Position numbers and translations under genes: made by a program | Part shown: positions 37,866 through 50,406 of the stretch, one piece after another | How the letters are laid out: each line of letters starts with the position of its first letter | Position numbering within the stretch: position 1 is the stretch's first letter | Source of the DNA: Lethocerus indicus | Taxonomy: Eukaryota; Arthropoda; Insecta; Hemiptera; Belostomatidae | Assembly: GCA_019843655.1 (NCBI GenBank) | Contig: JACDQD010000005.1 | Coordinates: 13,977,575 to 14,041,574, forward strand | Length of the DNA stretch: 64,000 bases | Direction of reading: 5' to 3' | Notes under the pieces: model-generated | Seen by the model: only the letters and a program-made list of their open reading frames with translations | Databases searched by the model: none | Told to the model about the DNA's origin: nothing

Positions 37866-39978
37866 TTCTCTTTAAAAGCCCGAACCGGAACTTTTAATCC
37901 TTCCTGGTTTTTGACTGAACATGGGGGTGGCAACTTTTAATTATACTGGAATTACAATTTTTACTTATGAAGTGTACTTAAGTATTGACTTATGAAATGT
38001 ATTGAACCTTATAGAAATAAAACATATGCCTCAATTATTTATGCAATTGTGCGTGGACTATGTTCGTTAATTTTTATTGTTTCCATTGGAATATTATATT
38101 ACTTCACAAACACTTCACCAATAGGGAGAATAATGGTGGAATTTGATGCCTTACGTACCCTGCCTTGCAATATTATTTTCGTAGGAAGTGATAACTAAAT
38201 TTTCTTAAAATGTACGCGTTCTTATGCATAATTTTAAAGTACGATGTAAGTAGGTTTTTGGGATTCAAATCAGTCAACATTTGAGAAAATTTTACTAACC
38301 ATCGATCGACGAATTACATCAGTGAAGTTTACTCGGTTGCTACAAATATTCCGCTTGATTCTGGAACGAATTTCGGCACTAATTATTCTCGAAAGAGATT
38401 AGGGTGGGGAGAAATGACATTTTTTTTATTCTCGTGACCCAAATCAGTTCATCAAAAACAATTCAATTTCGACTAATGAACTATAGAAATTCGATAGTAA
38501 GCCGATTTTACAGAGAACCCTTCACCAATTTGGACTAATGAATTTCTCCCCGCCGAAAATACCATTAGCGAAGCCGGTAGCAGCAGAGGAAATTAGAATT
38601 ATTTCCTTCGAGATATTTTTCTTCTCGAGTAAAAAAAAATGAAAAGGCGAAACATTTTGGTGGTGTAAATTATTCAAGGAGGCTTCTTTCAGTTGAATGC
38701 ATTCGACTCAAGCAAATAAAGAGCAGGGATATTTTAATTTAAAGCCGGGTGGTTAATTTTATTTCGAACACCAAACAGGTCAGGCAATTTTTGCTATTAA
38801 CTAACTGAGTGGCTAAAATCTCAGATGGTAGCGTGTTTGAAAGAAAGGAATTAAAATGGGTGTTAATCATTATTATAGCTTTAAATGTAATTACCATATA
38901 TGTTCTATTCTTTAGCGTCATATTCATTAGCTTAAATAGTAAACTGTTCTGAGAAACTACTAGAAACGCCGTTGTATTATCTTTACTATACGCCACTTTG
39001 GAAATATTTTGGCAATATATAGAAATTCATGTTCTATATATTGGTCGGCGCGTCTAAGTCCAGCTAACCGCTGATCTATGCCTGACCCCAATCGCCGATG
39101 ACTTCGGAATTGCCCTTCAGTTTCTCGCTCTCATTGTGCTCAGCCTTCTCTTATTGAGAGCCGCGCCCTTTAACTGCAGTTAAGTTGGAAAGCAGTTGTT
39201 AACAAAGAAGCTGCCGGACTGAATTCTGATGAGAAACCCTGGTGTTTAAGACCTTTCCTGCACTCAATTCAGATAAGTAATTCAATGCAAATTTAGTCCT
39301 CCACCGGTATCCGATCCTGGCTCGTTACGATTACAACGCGCTTTAAACACTAATCCATGGCCCATGATGCTTACTTACTTTTTATTACATTTTATTAGTG
39401 CATTAGTGACAGTTTTAATGTTTAATATATGCGTTATTTTGTATTAGTAAAATACAGGCGTTCATTTATCAACAGGATCATTAACTCTATTATTTTCTTA
39501 TAATATACTGCAACAAATATTTCATTTTTTTATAACATATATAGACATTATTTTCCTAACTAGTGTAGTTTTATCGAAACGCTATTATAATATAAACACT
39601 CACATTTTAAAATTCAGATTATTTAGGTGCGTTAGAAAAGTTTTGTCGGGGTTGTTCGTACTATGTCCTTCGTACATTCTCGTAGGAGTATAAGACTTAA
39701 GGTAATTAATTATACCGTCAAATATTCCTTCACAAAAGCAGGTGTGCGCCCTCCCCCCCACATCTAATTAGCCAAGTGACAATTCGTCGGCCCAATCCAA
39801 AAGCCCGGAAAGCCTCTCGAGAAATTCTTAAGCCCAATGCGGACAGAGCGGTCCTCGCCTTCGTTTGTAAATGCCCCAGATATTCATGAATTACACGCGG
39901 AATTAATTAGCGGTTTCACGGACTAATAAGTTGGCTGTAAGGCAAACGGCAATTACACCATCCCCACAATCGTGGAGA

Positions 39979-40019
39979 AGAAGGCTGGCCACTCAGGTGT
40001 GTGCGGGGGCCAGCCTTCT
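39979..40019. repeat. perfect 12-bp inverted repeat (hairpin)
   Basis: AGAAGGCTGGCC at 39979-39990 is exactly complementary to 40008-40019, separated by a 17-nt spacer. The GC-rich stem would be stable as RNA or DNA. The stem is shorter than a typical microRNA precursor. Function unknown. Confidence 0.6.
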
Positions 40020-42059
40020 CGAGACAAAACACACAGCCAAATAGTTTATTATGACTTGGCTCCGGGACGCGTGCATCCGATAAGATTGCCATCTCAGCTC
40101 CCCGTCGCTCCCCTTAGATCGTGCCGCTGCCGTATCCTCATTTCCAGCAAATACGCCCCTTCTCCGAACACAACCCATTTGAACTACAAGTCATGCCAGG
40201 ATGGAGTTTTCAATTCCAACATCTACATATTTTTAACTTTTTTTATGTTACTAGTGGAAACACGGAATCATGAGCGTATTATTATTGTTTTGTATTAATT
40301 AAAATGTTCAAACTCGTGAAATATTAAACTCTCGTTTTATTTTTTTATCGGGTTTTTAATTTCTCAGTTATTAAAGAAACATTAGCAACTCGCAAGAATT
40401 ATCATTTCTTTTTTTGATATAACAAAACTCTATTATGGGCCTGTTTGGATTTTATATCTTGGATCTAATAACTCTCTTTATAATTGCCCAGTCCCGCCTG
40501 CCCCCCATAAAGTCACTTATTAATGTAAATGAAAAACCGTGTCCTACTTCAGAGGTCCCAGTAAGGTCCGAACAAACAAATTTTTTACAAACGGATCGTT
40601 ATTGATTTTATCAAATTTTTCTCACACGAAATATCAATGTGAAAACAAGGTTAAAAATTACTTTTTAGAACGAATTTTTGTTTTCAAATAAAGTATAATA
40701 TAATTAAGCATACAAATGATACTGGCAAATTATCAGCGTGGATGATGCATTCCCGCATCGCACCAGTAACAGAACAATATCTCAATAATACTTCTCAGAA
40801 TACTTCTCAACCGCTCCAATCAACGATGCTCTAGGTATCCACACAAAAACCGTAAAAACCGATAAGTACCAATAAAGGAATCTCTTAATTTAATAAACTG
40901 TACAACGCCATAAAATGAGATACCTTCCTGACATGAGACACATGAGTATTTCGACTTTTGTAATTAGATGGAATGGCTCTTTATTTTAGCCGGTTTTCGA
41001 TTTTTCGGAGTCGCCTAATGGAGTAGGTCTCACTTGATATGTGAGGCTCACTGTAGGGCGGTCAGGTGTCGGTGAGGGACGGCTGATTATTATTGGTAGA
41101 GCATTACCGGCGGTGTCATGTGCTCTGCCGCTTACATCACCGGCGTGAATACCGTCATCCATCCAACGGTGGGACGGTGCGGGACGCCCCCACTCATTTA
41201 TTATTGATGTTCCCTCCCGGGACTCGACACGGTCATTTGTTGCCCCCGGATGAGCACCTAATTGGGACTCACGTCTATATTTAAATCGGTTTGCAGTTAT
41301 GAATGAAAAATAATATTATGCAACCTGAGAAATCGCCAGGTATTTCGGCGGTCATATTTATCATTTACAACCGGGCCGAATCCATTTTTCTCATTTTTGT
41401 GATACTTATTTAAAATGTGTTAGTTCTCTCTATAACGCCCATGGTAACGGTATGACAATAAATTCACGGTATAAACAATTTGGCTAGTGGGGTTGTATTT
41501 CAACTAGATTTTTCAATCGAAACAAAAGCGCGGTAAATCTATCAACGCCGTCAGTTACTTTTACTTCCGAACTTGAAAAAAATGACTTTCGTATTTCGCT
41601 GCCAAAACAAAAAATAACATGGCGGCCACTGAGGGTTGACTTATGTATATGGGCCGTTTTATGGGAGGAGGTTGGTTAAAAAAATACACGGAATTCGGCT
41701 GGTTGGCCGGCAGCGAACGCAATGTTTGCTCAGTCGCCCTTTCTCTCTCTCTTGATCGAACAGTTTTGTGCATAACAACCAGTTGTTCCAACATTTAAAT
41801 AGGTTGGAGGACGAGCCGGTCGGGATTGTTGTAACGCAACATCGGCGTGAATCTCGGACGATTTCAATCGTATTTCAAGATGCGTTAGTAACATTTATTC
41901 AGTTTATTCATTCGAATAAATAATATTTTAACATCTAAAAAAATACCATGTTTATCACTCAATAAATAGGAAGGTTTCTATAAGAAATAAATGGTTGTAT
42001 TCCTCCATTCAAGTCCAGATCTGCGTATGCCGTAATTTCGAATTTAGCAATAAAAATGA

Positions 42060-42400
42060 TATGCGAGCGTTGGGGGTGGATAGAGTCGAAACCCTCCGGT
42101 GAATGGTGGAGCAGGGTGTATTTTCAAGGAAGCGGCCCAACGGATGATTCCTTTTTCCTCGCGAGGAAAGGTAGGCTTGACTCCATTATACCGGGGATTT
42201 ATTGCGTACCGGGGCCTCGTCCTCGGATAGCGCTAACAAAAGCGGGCGAGAAGCCTCCTTGCCCCTCTCTTAACCGAAAAGAAGCGGCCTATCGCTCGGC
42301 GGGCCGGCGCATAAATATTTCACCCGCGGCAGACGATACATTCCCCGCCAGTCGATACTTCACCCCTCCCCACCAGTCTGTCCCAATCTCTCCTTCGGAT
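42060..42400. other. GC-rich, CpG-containing island
   Basis: GC-rich block with a 116-codon plus-strand frame (42056-42406) lacking any recognised motif. Composition explains the open frame. Possible regulatory element. Confidence 0.3.
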
Positions 42401-45400
42401 TTATAATGGATCCCCCGAACACCGTTCCCATACATCAAACGCAATACGTCTTGGCTTAAACGCTAACATGTATTTAGCAGCGCATCTGTCGTAATAAAGA
42501 ATTGCGCGCGCACCTTGAACTTCCATGCTAAATAATAAATACAACTGCATTATGTGTAACGTAAGGAATGACGGTTTAATTTTTGTATCCGTGGATATTA
42601 ACTATTATAATAATTTATTTAAAGCTAAGGGGAAATCTTTAATTGTTTTTGTACACCACCGGTTCTACTAATTTCACATAAAACAAACAGGGAAATTATT
42701 TTCTGCATTTTAAAAAATCCTGTTTTCTTGTCTAGTTCATACACAGTGGTATCATCGATTTTCTGAGGTTAATAATCAAGTTGAATTTTACCTGAAAATC
42801 GGATTTCTCCTTAATGTCTACGCTTTGGTTCAAACAATCGCTAATACTCGTAATCGTAAATAGCGGCCGGACAGACACTTTAACGCATTAAAGGCGTTCT
42901 CATTAGCAATAAAGGATTATTACACCCAGTAACAGCTGGATCTTGTTTGCCGGCATTTTCCGTAATACCGGGATAATTTTTTCTCTGCATTAATTTTCCT
43001 TTCCCGTACATTGCATACGTAATAATGATCATAACCTACAACATGTATATGTAGCTTGGTTTAACATATTTAGACATTTTTATTTGAATGTATTTATTTA
43101 TACATTAATTTTTCTGATGTAATAAAGGGTGTTAAGAGTTTTAATCACCTTCTTATTAAAACGGTACAGTGAATATTGTTTACATAAAGGTTCAGGAACC
43201 TATTCTAAGTTACCCTGGAAAGTGTAATCATAACTATAGCATATTATCAAGTTTGAATTCTGTGTCTTCTTGCCTATAGCTCTCTCTTCTTTTCCTGAAT
43301 AATCTATATAACAGAAAACTAACGGTAGTGAATCAACGGTCAATAGAAAATTTTTTCATAAAACAATGATCGGGGTTCCGGAGAATGCAAAAATGTAGGG
43401 AGTTGGGAACGAGGCAGCACAGAATACGCACGTGCATGACCCTCTATCGCCTACTTGATCCTCCTGCGACCAGTGCCGATTAGAAAATCAATGTTATTAT
43501 GCACGGTGGGAACTTCATTATACAGACGTTGTCCATCTGGTGCGTAAACATATACTTATACTCCAAGCTCCTAATTACCCTAATAGTGTATTGCAAGTCG
43601 ATTTGAAAGGTGTCTACTTATCAAGTATATACTTTTTAGAATTCTACTTGAAAATTAATTAAACGTTTAAACAAATTATATATTTTTTAGTATATAATAA
43701 ATCTACCTATTTTACATTTTATACAAGTTACGAATTAATTTATTGTCAACTTACAACATCTAAGAGATTTACAGGTTGTAAAAATATGAGTGCGTCATTT
43801 AAAAAATTAATGAATAAATTAAGTTAAAATTACATCTGGACTCAAAACCAAGGTGAATTCGAATCGTAGTAGCGTTGATGAAAAACTACACGATGGATAA
43901 ATAAAATAGCGGCGTTTAGGAGAATTTAAGTGCTCGGAAATAGTTCACCGGAAGGTTGAGAGATGGCAACACAGCGCTTGGAGCTGATTCGAGCCACCTA
44001 CCGGCCGCCTCTTCAACTACCAAACCCGCCGCAATCATTAAATTCTCGACATTTTTGTACCCTGTAATTACTCAATTTCACGTTTTTCTCCTCAGATATC
44101 TGTAAATCGAGTATATATGAATGTCGACACGGCAAAAAGTAATGGTCTGCAAAATAGTAAGGTGTACTTTGCAATATTGTTTCCGCATTCGTGGGATTCT
44201 TGGTGCGCCCTCTATCTTCGGTTTTTTGGCATTTCAGCAGTGTTATAGTGAGGCACTTACCTTTCGTCCTGGCAGCACTATTGGTACTAAGCCAGTAACA
44301 GAGAAATTTCGAACATTATTGACTCAATAGTTTTGCCTCGAAAACTGCGAATTCTCAGCACTAATTGACATTATACACTTTATGGACATTTTCACCGTTT
44401 TTTGTAGTATTTTTATGGTACCTTATAATTGCAGTAAAGTTTTACAATGTACTAATATATCTCCTCATTAAACAAGTTACGAAACATTATTTCGAGATTC
44501 CAGCTAAAACTTTGGCGCTGAAATTTCATGTAATTTATGTTCTAAACTATACTTGAGCAGAATAGCTATTTACAGACATTATTACAATTTAAAAGGATGC
44601 AATTCATGACACCTTTGCCAGTACGATTACGCCAATTCACAAGCCTCGCAGGCTCATATCCATCAGAGCGACGGCGTCATTTGGTTTATACGGCCTTATG
44701 TAATTTCTCCATCTGGCCCGGTCGGCATTAGCATTCATTAGCGTCGCCAAGACACCAGTTTCAACTCGGTTTTATTGTCGGCCCTATCTTTTTATTGCCT
44801 TCCCATATCGCGCTTGTTTATCCTTCGATGTCGCGCCCATGAATTACCGGTAATTGAATTTTAATAAATGATCGTTAAACCGAAAACTCAGGGGAGAAAA
44901 AACTACGTTCGGTACTTTCACTTCGGTTTTTGAAACGATGCCAGTCGAGAAAATTATTGGCGGCTATTTTGCAGCGCGACCGTCTCGTACATGTGACTCC
45001 GCGGCGACTTTTTGCCCCGACCACCGCCATGCGCCAATTACACCGATCGTAATCGCCGGGGATCAGTCGAAGCGTATTGATCTCAAGACTCGCATTTACG
45101 GTTAATTGGAGTGCTGATAGGATACGGTGCGGTTCCTAACATATGGGTATTCGAACGTGGCCCAGTTGCATGTATTAATGTCATTACCGCCACTTAATAA
45201 ACATTTTAGCCTGCGTCTGTCGCGCTCTCCAGCATTGTTGCTAATTTCCTTTGACAGCGGTAAGAACATGGCAGAAACGATCTCGAACTTGGGTCGGTCC
45301 TAGTTATCAGACGTATTTTTGTACGATTCAGGAGTTGAGAATGAAGAGTTTTAATGGCAATAACCGTGTTGGCCTTTATGCAGATTGTCAGAATGTTTTC

Positions 45401-48400
45401 GTTTAGATTTACTTCGATTTTTAGCCAAAAATAGTACCTTCAGCGCTGGGACGGTAGAGCGATACGTTTGCGTACGCCATGACAGGTCTGCTTTACGTTG
45501 GTCCTAAATCATTTTGTGTTCCCCTGTTTACGGAAGAAAACCGGCCTGTTACAGAGGTAACACGAGAGAGAGGTTTCCGAAAAAGATTTAAAATTATAAT
45601 TGTTACGGTCAATGTGAAATACAGGAAACTATATATTTTAAGAATAGAAAACGGGAAAGGACATAAATCGGACAGGTCTTATTTTAAATGGTTGAAATAT
45701 TTACATTTTCGCACACTGTATGTAGCTGTTGAGTTCAGTGTACAAGAGGGAGACGCATTTTTGCGCGTTTATTGGCGGTAAAATGTAATTAGATCGGTGG
45801 TTTAGTCTAACCGTGATATAACGCTCTTAGGGAAGTGTTCGGCGAGGAATATATCCGTCGAAATCAATTTCGACAGCCAGCGTCCATCACGCGGTTTTAA
45901 TGACAATCTCTGCCACGAATAGCTCGGCCCGTGTGCGTCATCCTGTTAATTGCCGGCCGGTATTTACGCGTCGGCGCCCACCGACCGTGATCTCATCACC
46001 TACCAACCGCTATGCAGAAATTAACTACACTGGCAATAGAAGATCCACATTATTTTTTTATTCCTAACCTCCTGAACCTGACTGGAAATTCCTTTAAACG
46101 GAAGATTTAAATCTGTCATTAGTGATAATTCAGAGAACAGAGTTTGCATTGTAGCTAGGAAAAGTGTAGAAGGTCCTGAATTAACCGAATTCTTACATCG
46201 CATTCTTTCATAAATACCAGATTACAACTTAAATGATTCCAAATATTATATCAGATGGTATTCTAGATAAATGAACAGTAAAATCATGAATGCATACTAC
46301 AGAAATGCATGATGTTAATCATTAATATTTTTTAATAGATACATGCCTCCTATGTTCTCGCAGACTTCCAGGCACAGTACGCATATTTATCGCCTCGAAC
46401 CGAAGCGCTGAGATAAAGTTATTACATCACTTTTCTGGAATCATGTTTTTTGTCGTTACGCAAGGAACTGACGTTTGATAGGGTTCGTGAGCGGCTCGGT
46501 AAACAAAAAATATGTATTGAATATCTCCCGAATATGACACTGGCGTCTAAATTTAGATCGGATTCCCTTTTTTTTTATATCTGCGATCCCTAAGCAAAAC
46601 CTCGGGTCTGCAAACATCACTTTGTTTTGCCCGGTAGGAATGTTGGCATTTTATGGATAAGAACGAATTTAACGTTAACCCATATGTGCAAATAGGTGAG
46701 GTAACTATTATTGCCAATTATGAATATGTTTGTGTCTGTGTGAGATGTAAAAATCTGATATATAAAATAAGCAAATAATCATTTGATATTGAGTGATACA
46801 AAATCTAGCTGTCATAATCTGGATATAGTTATCTCAATGAGTTACTTCTTCTAATGAAAGGGAAGTTAAAATGCTTAATTAGAGAGCTAAGTATTAACAT
46901 TAAAAGCACAATGTTAATAGAAATGAAAGGAAAAGGTGAAAGTAGAATTCGAAGTTTAAGTACTACGTGCAACCTAATTTAATTCCTAACACAGTGACCG
47001 AATTATTCATGTTATTGTATAATATGTTATCTCAGTAGTGATTTGGACTATTGCCGAATCATCGGTATTTTAGTGATTATATAAAAAGGGTAGGGGAAAG
47101 GTCGTATGTACATTTCAATTTTGTGATTAGAATTTAATCAATTAGTGGTTGGCAAGTGACCTGACAGTTGGCTTCGGCCGAGAGCAGTACCGCTCCACAG
47201 AGTCAATGAACTAAAGAAAGATCCTTCCCTCCGTTAGTCTCAACGCTCCTCCTATTTCTTACTTGCCACTTATCAGTTTCCAAAGGTTTGCCACATAGAT
47301 ATCATACTTGGCGCAAGCGAATGGAACTTGAAAACGTGGATTAATAATATTTATTAAGGTGCCTTTCTGTTCGCAACAAAGTGTACGCGGATCTCTATCG
47401 ACAACGAATACTTTCTCCTTTTCAATACCTTCACTCATCCCATAGGTTTCAAATTATTCAGTTGCCAAAGAATATCAAGACCCAAACTGAATTTATAATT
47501 CCTTGATTTGGAATAATGGCTGTCACGACTAGATAGGTTGAGGTTATCAAAATTAAATTCATGATTCTCCTTAAAATGGGGTGTATCGGGTAGAAATCAG
47601 ATTGAAAAATGTATTGCAAATTAATATTGTTAGGCCTTATAACAAAAATTCAAAAAGAATTGATGATGACAATGAAATTGCTTGAAAATATTATTCATTT
47701 TAGCATACCGTACGAATACCATCCGTATATTTATATTCATGAAAATCAGTTTTAAAATAAGTGAATCATTAATGACTGATAGTTCCGATTTTTCAGTGTC
47801 AGTCATAGATTATAGCACGGCTCGAACAGCTATTCGAATAATTTACCGATAAATTAATGAAGGAAACATGTTTTATAACCCCGGGCGCTACCAATCCGGA
47901 GCAATTGATAGTCTACTAGCCGACCGCAAAAACAAATGTTCGACTCTACGATTTATATCTTGTACGTGAAATCGTTTCAATTTATTCCGGTCGGAGTTTA
48001 ATAAATAACACCAACACTCCAATTTGGATTGTGGGCTTTCTCCGCAAGTAGCCCTCTCCCACTCCCCCCTCCCGCCTTCACCTTTTGAGTACAGTTATCG
48101 CCTGGTCGGGTGCCAAACGCTTAAATATCAAGCGGGCCTCCACAATTGCCCCTCCATTCCGCTCTTCCTACGCGGGGAATTATTTACTCATGCTAGAAAG
48201 AGCAAGGAAAGCCACGCCAGTGGTCGACAGACCACACTTGCACTTAACCTTTCAGCGTATATCTGTATAAAATACGAGTTACTGTAATTTAGGTTTAGCC
48301 TTCGGTAATTTTTCTCCTTGTATTTGAGGAGCTCGGCAGCACACTATATTAAATTTTGGGCGATTCAACTTTAGTAGTAATCGTCTCCAAACTTAATGTA

Positions 48401-49750
48401 ACTGATCTGTAACGCAAAATACAAATATATTTTAGTCCGAAGCACGAAATTATCCGTACCACTAGCGGTCAGTGATTCAACACTCGGACCCATTATTTAG
48501 AATTGGATCTGCAGTTTCTTCATTTTTATTATCTCAATTGTGTTAAAATCAAGATTTATTTGAATGAAACAGTTTATACGAATAAAAGGTATGTTATTGT
48601 TGGATAGCACTAACGACTTCCTTCTAGGAACCGGCTTGCTCAAACTATTGACTTAATGCAAAAAGGATTGGCGTTAAATCACGTTAAGATGGGTCTGCGC
48701 TTGACTGGATTCCCTCTCTTGATCCCAGTCCAGGCGATTTAGATTTAAACGGCCGCACTTTTAATTGCTTCCAAACTGCTTCCGCCCCAGGCCGAATTCA
48801 AGGAAAGACTGGCTGACTATAAATTTTAAACTGTAATTACACCAATTCCATTAACCTTCCTATCTTCCTCTTTTTTTTTTTAATTACCCACTCTCAATAT
48901 TAGATTACATACCTATTTATAAAAAAATACTTTCGGCATAGCCAGTCGAAATTATAAATGCGAATTATATATATTGTCTGAATGGACGGATATTGTGGCG
49001 TTAGAAAAATTAATTTTCATTATTCAATTTCCGGAGGGCCCTCTAGTCACAACCGAAACTCCGTAAAGCTCGTACCCTGCCGGCCATCGCGGAAATGCCC
49101 TTTCTCTAAGAGGATTGGGCCTTTGCCTGACTGGGAAGAGGACCCGGATATAATCCACTTATTGTCGGGCGACCGCAAAAAAAATTGGAAAAGAAGAACC
49201 TGGAAGGATTTATTTACATTTTCCCTTATAAATTCTCGGGCCGTTCCGACGGCGGTCCAGGGTAACTTTTCAGTTTCACAAAGTTCTCCTGTTTTTTATC
49301 ATTGTTGAGGATGGAGGGGTGTGGTGGGAGGCAGTTTGTTTCAGAGCCACTTTTCTTTGGCGGACCTCTGTTTTCAAGTTAATTGCTTGATTTACAACGA
49401 CTGTCTTGGAAGCCCGGTGTTCCGTGAATAACGATAGCCGTGCGAATATTTTCATTTTTAAGCAACACTGAGGAAGAGAAACTATTTTCAAGAATTTATA
49501 ATTCATTGTAATATATATGCTATTCGTATAAAGGTGAACACATCTCCGTATCAGGGTGCTTTGTTAGCATTACAATTGGCTCTGAAAATCTACAAAACTT
49601 TAATATAAAAGAATGGAAAACTTATGGATGCTTATTGTAACATATGCTGTAAACAAAACGTGTTTAGATTAGAAAAAACTTGTAAAAAATTATTTTTAAT
49701 GTTAATGAACATTTCTCAATTTTATTTAACTGTTTATTACTTTGTTGCAG

Positions 49751-49859
49751 GCTGAAAGCGACTCCCAGAGCCATGCTTTCAGGACGAAAGTATTCAAAAA
49801 GCCTAGGCCCTGCAACCTGTGCCACCAGCCCATTCATAACCAAGGGAGCTCTTGCAGAG
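49751..49859 (+). CDS. tensin-like C1 domain, first exon of the pair (partial)
   Basis: The exon is bounded by a pyrimidine-rich acceptor ending TTGCAG (49745-49750) and a donor GAG|GTAATT at 49860. It starts in phase 0 and ends one nucleotide into a codon. Its 36 full codons hold the first half of a C1 zinc-binding domain: His8, then 12 residues to Cys21, CNLC (Cys21, Cys24), a 10-residue loop with the conserved QG (31-32), and Cys35. F10, F15 and the KKP at 16-18 fit the family. The 10-residue Cys24-Cys35 spacing, shorter than in protein kinase C, together with SSCR and the FKKPRPC stretch, fits the N-terminal C1 domain of tensins, cytoskeletal adaptors at integrin adhesions. RASSF and some RhoGAP C1 domains share the short loop, so the family call is less certain than the domain. 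A short loop usually means no diacylglycerol binding (inference). Confidence 0.9.
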
Positions 49860-50271
49860 GTAATTTCAGTTTCTTTTCAAAATTTATTATTCAATTTTCG
49901 CCCTGTCACAATGAAAAGTGGTTACGGAAAATAGAGTCGGAGAGAATTTACTTAAATTAGGCAGATTCCGTTTGTGACATTTTAGGAGACATATATTTGA
50001 CGGGTTTTCCGAATCCCGTTCGTATTTATCATATATTTTAAATAGCGGGGACTGAACACGAAAGACAACATGAACCCCTCCCCTTTTAATCAACATTGCA
50101 CGTATTTTTGTTTATGGCCGCTGCCACCCCGGCGTTAACGGGAGATATTTACCCTATTACCGCTCCATTCATTTATTGACACGTCGACTCAATCCAAAAT
50201 GGAAGAAAAACAGTTACACCTATTCCGTAGATTCGTGGTGTTTCTGTCTCCTCTCGCTGGTTTGGTCTTTT

Positions 50272-50308
50272 GCTAGACTGGTTTCGGCTGCTCGCCATCT
50301 TCAGTAGC
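50272..50308 (-). ncRNA. hammerhead-ribozyme-like motif (type I layout)
   Basis: Read on the minus strand from 50308: GCUA, core CUGAAGA (matching CUGANGA), U, then GGC-GAGCA-GCC (3-bp stem II with a 5-nt loop), GAAA, CCAG, UC, then UAGC. The flanking GCUA and UAGC are exact complements, giving a 4-bp stem I after the GUC cleavage triplet. Stem III would be only an A-U and a C-G pair closed by two bases. Minimal hammerheads of this kind are known from Penelope-like elements and retrozymes of animals. One extra U between the CUGANGA box and stem II departs from the canonical core, so activity is uncertain. No element open reading frame is visible beside it. It would be transcribed antisense to the C1 gene. 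Confidence 0.45.
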
Positions 50309-50355
50309 GGTGTTAGTCACTGTTGGCACTTTGGATGTTTTTTGGGCATCCTCAC

Positions 50356-50406
50356 TGCACTGTTACTTTCACTTGTACTTTAACTTGTCCTGAAAGTAAC
50401 AGTGCA
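50356..50406. repeat. perfect 16-bp inverted repeat with 19-nt loop
   Basis: TGCACTGTTACTTTCA at 50356-50371 is exactly complementary to 50391-50406. The spacer of 19 nt itself contains ACTT repeats. The hairpin starts about 50 bp from the hammerhead-like motif, and both may belong to one small repeat unit. A microRNA precursor is possible but the arms are short. A mobile-element or satellite origin is the likelier explanation. Confidence 0.7.

Larger units (their letters stand above)
15187..49750 (+). other. putative very long intron or intergenic stretch (34.6 kb)
   Basis: No exon is supported between the candidate leader exon and the C1 exon. The stretch holds four (TA)n arrays, a purine-rich tract near 24297-24690, a pyrimidine-rich tract near 37800-37865, GC-rich islands (about 16080-16320, 20240-20520, 27680-27860, 31420-31580, 33400-33600, 42060-42400) and small hairpins (29219-29259, 39979-40019). 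The many short open frames are concentrated in the GC-rich islands, where stop codons are rarer, and none shows a known domain. It is an intron only if the leader exon is real. Confidence 0.4.

Noticed and set aside
39213..39240. CTGATGAGAAA-like words, considered as a second hammerhead core
   Set aside because: There is no stem II between the CTGATGA and GAAA parts and no complementary flanks.
41561..41794. 77-codon minus-strand frame beginning MLEQLVVMHK
   Set aside because: It looked transposon-like at first sight but shows no conserved motif or inverted repeats that I can support.
44086..44155. Acceptor-like CTCCTCAG at about 44095 before a short frame
   Set aside because: The frame after it (MSTRQKVMVCK region and beyond) has no recognised domain and no well-placed donor.
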